This document shows positions 24,969 through 31,206 of a stretch of 32,574 bases of DNA, piece after piece. The stretch is from contig CAZGAU010000049.1 of NCBI GenBank assembly GCA_964523725.1, forward strand, positions 1 to 32,574. The letters run 5' to 3'. The position numbers and the translations under genes are program-made. The stretch comes from JADJNW01 sp964523725. GTDB lineage: Bacteria; Bacteroidota; Bacteroidia; Chitinophagales; Saprospiraceae. The notes beneath the pieces are model-generated. The model made no database searches. It had not been told where the DNA came from and saw only the letters and a list, made by a program, of their open reading frames with translations. The number at the start of each line of letters is the position of its first letter. The stretch's first letter is position 1.

Positions 24969-25685
24969 ATGGAAGATAAAGTACTAGAACTCGAGTATAA
25001 TAGCCAGCGGAAAGACCTGGTTATTCCGGAATATGGCAGGCATGTGCAAAAGCTCATTCACTATGCTAAAAAAATTGACGATCCTCAAAAACAAGCGGTT
25101 TTCGTTGAAAAAATCATTGATCTGATGATGCAGATTCATCCGCAGAGCCGCAATGTGGAAGATTATCGCGAAAAATTGTGGAAACATATTTATCGCATTG
25201 CCAATTATGATCTGATTGCCATTCCGCCCAGTGGAGTACAGCCAAAACCATCGGATGCCGTTAAAAAACCGGAGCCGGTCGGCTATCCTTTGTTCGAAGC
25301 ACAATTCCGTCATTATGGACACAATGTGCAGAAACTGATCCACAAAGCGCTTTCAATGGAGGCCGGTCCTAAGCGGGACGGCTTCGTGGAAGTGATCGGT
25401 TCTTATATGAAACTTGCTTATCGTACCTGGAATCGCGAACACTACGTTAGCGATGATATTATCAAGCAGGATTTGGAGTTGTTGTCTGACCATCAACTGG
25501 TGCTGGAAGAAGATGCTTCTTTCGACAATTTGCATGCAGCACGTCGCCGTAAGCAGCAACAATACCAGGATCGCGATCGGGGCGACAGAAGAGACAACCG
25601 GGATCGGGGCGACAGAGGCAGAGATCGTGACCGTGACGACCGTGGCGGGCGTCAGCGTAATAACCGCAACAGACGTAAGAAATAA
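24969..25685 (+). CDS. DUF4290 protein with Arg/Asp-rich tail
   Basis: A 238-residue cytoplasmic protein. Residues 1-185 are the helical DUF4290 domain, containing what looks like an internal duplication: YGRHVQKLIHYAK near residue 18-30 is echoed by YGHNVQKLIHKAL near 117-129. The last ~45 residues are low-complexity RD/RG repeats ending in RNNRNRRKK, a composition seen in RNA-binding tails. The family is Bacteroidota-specific and of unknown function. It lies 53 bases after glmS and is followed by a strong terminator, so it probably ends that operon. RNA binding is inferred only from the tail. Confidence 0.82.
   Translation: MEDKVLELEYNSQRKDLVIPEYGRHVQKLIHYAKKIDDPQKQAVFVEKIIDLMMQIHPQSRNVEDYREKLWKHIYRIANYDLIAIPPSGVQPKPSDAVKKPEPVGYPLFEAQFRHYGHNVQKLIHKALSMEAGPKRDGFVEVIGSYMKLAYRTWNREHYVSDDIIKQDLELLSDHQLVLEEDASFDNLHAARRRKQQQYQDRDRGDRRDNRDRGDRGRDRDRDDRGGRQRNNRNRRKK
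25575..25616 (+). repeat. In-frame direct repeat in the DUF4290 tail
   Basis: The 15-base sequence gatcggggcgacaga occurs at 25575-25589 and again at 25602-25616, 27 bases (nine codons) apart. It encodes the repeated DRGDR units and points to growth of the tail by duplication. Confidence 0.8.
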
Positions 25686-25716
25686 ATCACAAACACAATT
25701 TTTATTATTTTTCCTG

Positions 25717-25761
25717 ATTGGAATGGAAATAGCTTGGTCTGTTTTCATTCCAATTTTTTTT
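25717..25761 (+). terminator. Intrinsic terminator after the DUF4290 gene
   Basis: The arms 25717-25729 and 25742-25754 form a 13-base-pair stem with one G-U wobble, followed by eight T residues (25754-25761). It lies 31 bases after the DUF4290 stop. Confidence 0.88.
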
Positions 25762-25807
25762 ATTTGTGTGTATTTTGCAGCAAATTTTTCAAAAAACTCC
25801 GCTATAC

Positions 25808-26743
25808 ATGAATTTTCCTGCTCCGATCCCGGTCAAAACGATTGCTGAAAAAATTGGCGCTACTCTTATTGGCGATGCCTCGCTCCGGGCAATTGGCATC
25901 AACGAAATCCATCAGGTGCGCGCTGGTGACATCACTTTTGTGGATGTAAAAAAATATTTTGACAAAGCGCTCAAGTCGCCGGCTACCATCATTATTCTCA
26001 ACGAAAAAACCAAAGCGCCTAAGGGCAAAGCCCTGCTGCTATGCGACGATCCTTTTACGGCTTATAATAACCTGGTTCTGGAATATCGCCCCTTTCAACC
26101 AATGACCGGCAATATCAGTGCCACTGCGGAAATTGATCCTTCTACGATCATCGAACCGGGGGCGATCATCGGGCATCATGTAAAAATCGGCAAGAATTGC
26201 TACATCCAGTCAAATGCAGTCATTTCTGAATACACCATCATTGGCGACCATGTCACAGTTCAATCAGGAGCGGTGATCGGTACGGATGCTTTTTATTTCA
26301 AAAAAAACGAGGAAGGCTACCATCGCTGGCGTTCCGGCGGGCGGGTCATTCTGGAAGATCACGTGGAAATCGGGGCAGGTTGTACGATCAATAAAGGTGT
26401 TTCGGGCGATACAATCATTGGAGAAGGTACTAAATTGGATTGCCAGGTTCATATTGGACATGATGTAGTAGTGGGCAAAAGATGCCTCTTCGCCGCGCAA
26501 GTAGGTATTGGGGGGAACACGGTGGTTGGCGATGATGTGATCATGTACGGTCAAGTGGGGGTTGCACAAAACCTGAAAATCGGCGATAAAGTGGTAATTC
26601 TCGCAAAATCTGGCGTCTCGAAAGACCTTGAAGAAGGCAAGGCTTACTTTGGCTATCCAGCGGGTGAGGCACGCACAATTTACAAGGAACTGGCGGCCCT
26701 GCGTCATTTGCCGGAGTTTTTCGGAAATTTTTATGAAAAGTAA
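25808..26743 (+). CDS. LpxD-like UDP-3-O-acyl-glucosamine N-acyltransferase
   Basis: A 311-residue left-handed beta-helix acyltransferase. The N-terminal ~100 residues are the uridine-binding LpxD domain (ITFVDVKKYFDKALKSPATIIILNE). From about residue 110 onward there are hexapeptide repeats of the form [IV]-G-x-x-x-x. The candidate catalytic histidine lies in CQVHIGHDVVVG (His215/His218), and GTDAFYFKKNEEGYHRW near residue 158-174 resembles the LpxD insertion. LpxD adds the second acyl chain during lipid A synthesis. The protein is shorter than E. coli LpxD (341 residues), and Bacteroidota often carry more than one LpxD homologue. This may therefore be the paralogue rather than the essential enzyme, so I give no gene symbol. 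The ATG at 25808 is chosen; the longer frame begins upstream in the terminator region. Confidence 0.85.
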   Translation: MNFPAPIPVKTIAEKIGATLIGDASLRAIGINEIHQVRAGDITFVDVKKYFDKALKSPATIIILNEKTKAPKGKALLLCDDPFTAYNNLVLEYRPFQPMTGNISATAEIDPSTIIEPGAIIGHHVKIGKNCYIQSNAVISEYTIIGDHVTVQSGAVIGTDAFYFKKNEEGYHRWRSGGRVILEDHVEIGAGCTINKGVSGDTIIGEGTKLDCQVHIGHDVVVGKRCLFAAQVGIGGNTVVGDDVIMYGQVGVAQNLKIGDKVVILAKSGVSKDLEEGKAYFGYPAGEARTIYKELAALRHLPEFFGNFYEK

Positions 26744-26813
26744 TAACTGAATTTCTGGAGTACATCTGGAACTTTTGAATATTGTTATGTGGTTCAGTTG
26801 AAAAATTTCAAGC

Positions 26814-27611
26814 ATGAATCACCTCGACTTCATCCGAGAAAATTTTATCGCCAAAGCGGCTTATTTTGCAAGCCTTGCCCCGGGAATGTCGGTTTTGGAA
26901 ACCTCTCAGTTTTCAAGAATCGACAGCGGTTTACCTTCGGATACCTTCAATGTGAGCGTACTGAGGGAAACCTCGCCAGGCGCCATTCCAGTGCTTCTGC
27001 AACCCACCGTCGGGTATTTTTCTGATCAAAAATTTCCCATGGCATTGTGGGTTTTTGAATCCTCAAATTACATGCAAATCACCCAAGAGCTTGCTGCTCA
27101 TGGCTTACCCGAAGGTGAAATAAATGTTGCTATGTATGCTGATTTACAGCAGCTTACGCCTGATATTGCCGATATTCCTGGTTTTAAAATCAAACTGGTA
27201 ACTGCGCCCGAAGAACTCGGAGCCTTCGCCAGTGTACTGGCAGAATTGTTTGAACCCCTGGACGAAGCCAAACAGGTCAGGAAGTATTATAAAACTATCG
27301 CATCTTATTATAAAGGCATTGGCTCGCGGCTTCAGTTTTATATAGGTGCTCACAATCAAGCGGTTGTGTCCACCGGCGCTTTGTTTTTTAATGCGGATTT
27401 TGTCGGGATTTATGATATTGCCACCCGGGACGACCAGCGTGGTCAGGGCTTTGGTACCTTTATGTTTCATTGGCTGGTGAATGAAGCGAAGCGCCAGGGA
27501 GCAAAGCAGGCGGTGCTCCAGGCATCTCCGGATGGATTGGGTATCTACAAACGCGCCGGATTCCGGGAAGTAGGAACGGTCGGTGTTTTTGAAAACAGGC
27601 ATTTGCTATAA
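26814..27611 (+). CDS. GNAT family N-acetyltransferase
   Basis: A 265-residue protein whose C-terminal half is a GNAT domain. The acetyl-CoA-binding motif A reads DQRGQGFGTFMFHWLVNEA (near residue 205-223), preceded by the strand GIYDIATR and followed by QASPDGLGIYKRAGFREVG, the usual motif B. The N-terminal half (residues 1-120) is divergent and may bind the acceptor. The substrate is unknown. The gene lies 70 bases after the LpxD-like gene and faces the T9SS mini-protein gene across a shared terminator. Confidence 0.85.
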   Translation: MNHLDFIRENFIAKAAYFASLAPGMSVLETSQFSRIDSGLPSDTFNVSVLRETSPGAIPVLLQPTVGYFSDQKFPMALWVFESSNYMQITQELAAHGLPEGEINVAMYADLQQLTPDIADIPGFKIKLVTAPEELGAFASVLAELFEPLDEAKQVRKYYKTIASYYKGIGSRLQFYIGAHNQAVVSTGALFFNADFVGIYDIATRDDQRGQGFGTFMFHWLVNEAKRQGAKQAVLQASPDGLGIYKRAGFREVGTVGVFENRHLL

Positions 27612-27617
27612 ATGAAA

Positions 27618-27648
27618 ATGGTCAGGTGTAATGAACTCACCTGACCAT
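27618..27648. terminator. Bidirectional terminator between convergent genes
   Basis: A perfect 11-base inverted repeat, atggtcaggtg (27618-27628) and cacctgaccat (27638-27648), separated by 9 bases. It starts 7 bases after the GNAT stop and ends 22 bases before the stop of the convergent T9SS mini-protein gene. Confidence 0.7.
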
Positions 27649-27670
27649 CTGAAATATGTTTGTGATTAAT

Positions 27671-28018
27671 TTATCTTTTGCTTACCCGTTGTGTAACGAC
27701 CGTCTGGTTCTTTTTATCCAGCAACTGCACTAAATACAAGCCTCGTGCGAGGTCGCCAACAAAATATTTTTCACCATTATAAGCATCGAATCGCTTCATT
27801 TCGCGGCCTGCGAGATTGTAAACCACAATCGTAGAAACCTTGTCGTTTTCACTCAACTCGATATATTCCGTAGCTGGATTGGGAAAAATCTTAATACTGG
27901 GAGCATCTCCTGTACGCATGGCTATCACTGTAGGAGCCTTGTAACTAGCTGCTCCGACCTGCGAAAAAACCGGGATTATAAATGCAACAAAAATTAAAAC
28001 GGGTAGAATTTTTTTCAT
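27671..28018 (-). CDS. Small exported protein consisting of a signal peptide and a T9SS sorting domain
   Basis: Only 115 residues: a signal peptide (MKKILPVLIFVAFIIPVFSQ), a linker of about 25 residues, then a complete type A T9SS sorting domain. The domain starts IKIFPNPATEYIEL (near residue 46), with VYNLAGREMKRFD and GLYLVQLLDKKN following, and ends RVSKR. There is no room for a separate functional domain. It may be a short surface peptide, a remnant of a larger secreted protein, or a stand-alone domain. It is complete, with ATG at 28018 and a normal stop. The region 28019-28202 upstream is AT-rich and I see no clear promoter in it. Confidence 0.8.
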   Translation of the reverse strand: MKKILPVLIFVAFIIPVFSQVGAASYKAPTVIAMRTGDAPSIKIFPNPATEYIELSENDKVSTIVVYNLAGREMKRFDAYNGEKYFVGDLARGLYLVQLLDKKNQTVVTQRVSKR

Positions 28019-28202
28019 GCAATACACGTTTGAAACTGTTTTTGGGCTTGAAATCAGATGTAAAATAAAGCAATATATCCGAATAATTCAATGTTTTTCG
28101 GCAAGCTTAGCTAAATTTTAACTAAACGTACACAATAAATTGAAATTCGTTATAAAAATGATAACAACGATTGTGCCAAATTGCTCAAAAATTCGAAAAG
28201 AA

Positions 28203-28231
28203 ATGTGCCGCACTTTGAAAGTGTGGCACAT
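28203..28231 (-). terminator. Terminator hairpin of thrS
   Basis: The arms 28203-28214 and 28220-28231 make a 12-base-pair stem with one G-U wobble around a 5-base loop. It begins 9 bases after the thrS stop on the minus strand and is followed by the T-rich atttcttttc. Confidence 0.75.
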
Positions 28232-28240
28232 ATTAAATTT

Positions 28241-30160
28241 TTATAACAACTTCTTAAAGTAAGTCATAAACTCATCCACCGGCATATTGCCTTTGTCACC
28301 TTCACCCTGACGGCGTACTGCCACCGTGCCATTTCCCACTTCTTTTTCACCGATGATGAGCATAAACGGTACTTTCTTCACTTCCGTATCGCGGATTTTC
28401 TTGCCAATCGTCTCGTTGCGATCATCAATAAATCCGTGAATGTCATTGGCTGCCAGCTGTTTCTGAATCGCTTCGCAGGTGTCGTTGAATTTATCGCTGA
28501 TCGGCAGCAAGGCATACTGATCCGGCATGAGCCACAGCGGGAATTTCCCGGCAGTATTTTCAATCAAAATACTGATAAAACGCTCCATCGAGCCAAAGGG
28601 GGCGCGGTGGATCATCACCGGACGGTGCGGCTTGTTGTCGGCGCCGATGTATTCCAGTTCAAAGCGATCTGGTAAGTTATAATCCACCTGGATAGTGCCC
28701 AATTGCCAGGAACGACCGATGGCGTCTTTCACCATAAAATCGAGCTTTGGTCCATAGAATGCGGCTTCGCCCAATTCTGTAGTGGTTTCTAAACCAGCTT
28801 CTTCCGCGGCTTCGATGATCGCGCGCTCCGCTTTTTCCCAGTTTTCTGTGGTACCGATATATTTTGACGGATTGTCAGGATCACGCAGGGAAATCTGAGC
28901 CGTGAAATTTTCAAAGCCCATTTTCGACAGCACTATTTGCGTCAAATCCAATACGTTCAAAAACTCACTTTTCACCTGCTCTGGCGTACAGAAAATGTGC
29001 GCATCATCCTGCGTAAAGCCACGCACCCGCGACAAACCGTGCAATTCTCCGCTTTGCTCATAGCGATACACCGTACCAAATTCAGCAATGCGTAACGGCA
29101 AATCCCGATAAGAATGCGGCTTGTTGCCATAAATTTCACAGTGGTGCGGACAGTTCATCGGCTTCAGCAAAAACTCTTCGCCCTCGCGTGGGGTGTGGAT
29201 CGGCTGGAAACTATCCTTTCCGTATTTTTCGTAGTGACCGGAAGTTACGTACAATTCTTTTTTACCAATATGCGGTGTGATCACCATCTTGTAGCCGCGC
29301 TTTTCCTGCTCTTCGCGCATAAACTTGGTCAGGCGCTCGCGCAGTTGCGTACCTTTTGGCAACCAAATCGGCAGACCTGCGCCCACGCGGTCAGAAAACA
29401 TAAACAGCTCCATCTCTGCGCCAATCTTACGATGGTCACGCTTTTTGGCTTCTTCCAGCATGTGCAGGTACTCATCGAGTTCCTTTTGCTTTGGGAAGGT
29501 AATGCCATAAATTCTGGTCATTTGCTTGCGCGTCTCATCGCCCCGCCAGTATGCGCCGGCGAGATTGAGCAGCTTTACCGCCTTGATTTTCTCGGTGCTG
29601 GGAATATGCGGTCCACGACAAAGATCCACAAAATTGCCCTGCTGATAAAAAGTGATCTGCCCGTCTTCGAGGTCTTGAAGCAATTCGAGTTTATATTCGT
29701 CGCCTTTTTCCTCAAAATATTTGATCGCCTCTGCTTTGGAGACTTCCTTACGGACATATTCTTCCTTTTGCGACGCGAGTTCTTTCATTTTTTTCTCAAT
29801 CGCTTCCAGATCGTTGGCGCTTAGTACGCGGTCGCCAGTATCCACATCATAGTAAAAACCGCTTTCAATCGCCGGGCCAATGCCAAATTTTACGCCTGGA
29901 TACAAAGCTTCCAGAGCCTCCGCCATCAAGTGCGCCGAGGAGTGCCAGAACGTTGCCTTACCTTCCTTATCGTTCCACGTCAGTAAAGTCAGCTTTGCAT
30001 CTTCATGGATGGGGCGGGTGGCATCCCACACCTCACCGTTGACTTTTGCCGAGAGTACATTCCTCGCCAAGCCTTCACTGATAGACTTCGCAATCTCCAG
30101 CGCCGTGGTACCTTTGGGGTACTCGCGCACACTACCGTCCGGAAGCGTAATTTTGATCAT
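28241..30160 (-). CDS. thrS: Threonine--tRNA ligase
   Basis: A 639-residue class II aminoacyl-tRNA synthetase. In order: a TGS domain (residues 1-60, ITLPDGSVREYPKGTTALEIA) and the editing/second additional domain with HSSAHLMAEAL near 73-83. The catalytic core follows with motif 2, VYRYEQSGELHGLSRVRGFTQDDAHIFC, near residue 365-392; the zinc-binding cysteine is in KPMNCPHHCEIY near 335. Motif 3 is in HRAPFGSMERFI near 515, followed by the anticodon-binding C-terminal domain. Length and order are canonical. Monocistronic, with its own promoter candidate and terminator. Confidence 0.97.
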   Translation of the reverse strand: MIKITLPDGSVREYPKGTTALEIAKSISEGLARNVLSAKVNGEVWDATRPIHEDAKLTLLTWNDKEGKATFWHSSAHLMAEALEALYPGVKFGIGPAIESGFYYDVDTGDRVLSANDLEAIEKKMKELASQKEEYVRKEVSKAEAIKYFEEKGDEYKLELLQDLEDGQITFYQQGNFVDLCRGPHIPSTEKIKAVKLLNLAGAYWRGDETRKQMTRIYGITFPKQKELDEYLHMLEEAKKRDHRKIGAEMELFMFSDRVGAGLPIWLPKGTQLRERLTKFMREEQEKRGYKMVITPHIGKKELYVTSGHYEKYGKDSFQPIHTPREGEEFLLKPMNCPHHCEIYGNKPHSYRDLPLRIAEFGTVYRYEQSGELHGLSRVRGFTQDDAHIFCTPEQVKSEFLNVLDLTQIVLSKMGFENFTAQISLRDPDNPSKYIGTTENWEKAERAIIEAAEEAGLETTTELGEAAFYGPKLDFMVKDAIGRSWQLGTIQVDYNLPDRFELEYIGADNKPHRPVMIHRAPFGSMERFISILIENTAGKFPLWLMPDQYALLPISDKFNDTCEAIQKQLAANDIHGFIDDRNETIGKKIRDTEVKKVPFMLIIGEKEVGNGTVAVRRQGEGDKGNMPVDEFMTYFKKLL

Positions 30161-30253
30161 CGTTGAAAATTAAATTTTTTTATGTTGAATGTTCAATGCC
30201 GTTTTGGTATCGAAAAGTTCCGCCAGGCGCTCAACATTCTTTAAAAAGCGGTG

Positions 30254-30261
30254 CAAATTTA
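30254..30261 (-). promoter_or_regulatory. -7 element TAAATTTG of thrS
   Basis: The minus strand reads TAAATTTG followed by C, matching TAnnTTTG, 93 bases before the thrS ATG. The predicted leader of about 85 bases is long compared with others in the window. It contains the repeated words gaatgtt and aacattc, so a regulatory fold is possible but not demonstrated. Confidence 0.45.
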
Positions 30262-30320
30262 GGATTTTGTAAAGAGATAGGGAAGAAAGGAAGGAAGTTT
30301 ATAAAATATAGCCTGAAGGT

Positions 30321-30809
30321 TTAATATTCATGCTCATCTCTTAGAATTTGCTCAAACAGTTTTGTACCTATCCAGAATCCTGCTTTTTCTTTCAGATCCA
30401 TCATCAAAGGTTTGATCTCATTAATAATTCCTTTCTGCTTGGCTTTGATTAATAAGCCTAACAATCCTATTGTAAATAACCCTTCTTTCTCAGCGATATT
30501 TGTACCCAGTCTTTCATCCATCAATAAAAGATCACATTTTAACTCCAAAGCGATGGCAATTGCTTCAGCTTCACCGGCATCCAAATCGGCTTTCAGTTTA
30601 TTTACTTTTTCTGTTTCTTTGGCTTCAAGGATTTTAAACCATGTTGCTTCTTCATAAGCCTGGATGTTTTTTCCAGACTGTTGGAGTTGTCTAATTTCCT
30701 TATCCACTGCAGCAGGAACAATGATCTCTTCAAAAAGAGTATGAAGTAGGTCTAACCGGTTGATTACAATGAGATTAGCAATGGGTGAAGTATCTGAAAC
30801 GACGACCAT
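30321..30809 (-). CDS. PIN-like toxin, DUF3368 family
   Basis: A 162-residue protein with the DUF3368 PIN-like layout: VVVSDTSPIANL at the N-terminus (first catalytic Asp, residue 6), GEAEAIAIALE near 79-89 (Glu), LLLMDERLG near 95-103 (Asp), then TIGLLGLLIKAKQKGII near 113-129. PIN toxins are Mg2+-dependent ribonucleases that cut tRNA or rRNA. The start codon lies 5 bases after the UPF0175 antitoxin stop, the normal order for this module. The gene is AT-richer than thrS or the DUF1800 gene. All expected acidic residues are present, so the protein is probably active. Confidence 0.85.
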   Translation of the reverse strand: MVVVSDTSPIANLIVINRLDLLHTLFEEIIVPAAVDKEIRQLQQSGKNIQAYEEATWFKILEAKETEKVNKLKADLDAGEAEAIAIALELKCDLLLMDERLGTNIAEKEGLFTIGLLGLLIKAKQKGIINEIKPLMMDLKEKAGFWIGTKLFEQILRDEHEY

Positions 30810-30814
30810 TGAGG

Positions 30815-31054
30815 CTAGGGAATGCGACGGATGTTTTTCAAATCTTTTCGGTATTCTTTCTCCCCGTAATGGATAGGAATATCTCGCTGGGCCAATTCCT
30901 TTTGAAAGTCAATTTGGTCCAGACCCGCTAGTTCGCTGGCTTGCCCTAAGGTGAGTTTTTCTTCCTGAAATAGCATAATTGCTACCCTCAGTAAGATTTC
31001 TTCCTCAGAAATACCTGATTTTTCTATGATCCGATTTGGAATTTCTATTTGCAT
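30815..31054 (-). CDS. UPF0175 family antitoxin
   Basis: A 79-residue protein with the UPF0175 pattern: a short strand MQIEIPNRII, then ISEEEILLRVAIMLFQEEKLTLGQASELAGLDQIDFQKELAQRDIPIHYG. It resembles a small helix-turn-helix antitoxin that also binds its toxin through the C-terminus. It precedes the DUF3368 toxin with 5 bases between them, so the pair is one transcription unit. The ATG at 31054 has AAAGG immediately upstream, too close for a standard ribosome binding site. Confidence 0.85.
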   Translation of the reverse strand: MQIEIPNRIIEKSGISEEEILLRVAIMLFQEEKLTLGQASELAGLDQIDFQKELAQRDIPIHYGEKEYRKDLKNIRRIP

Positions 31055-31206
31055 CCTTTCAGAATAAGAATTTGCTAATTTAATAACTATATATTTTCTG
31101 AATTAGTTCAGCAGTAAATTATCTCATACCAAAAAAATAATTTGCGTTTTCTCATTTTAAACCCTCCGCATTTTCCAAAGTCAAATTCCGCAAAACAGAC
31201 TTGGTG

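Noticed and set aside
29114..29824. Plus-strand open frame of 236 codons
   Set aside because: Lies entirely antisense to thrS, whose motifs are canonical; no sign of an independent protein.
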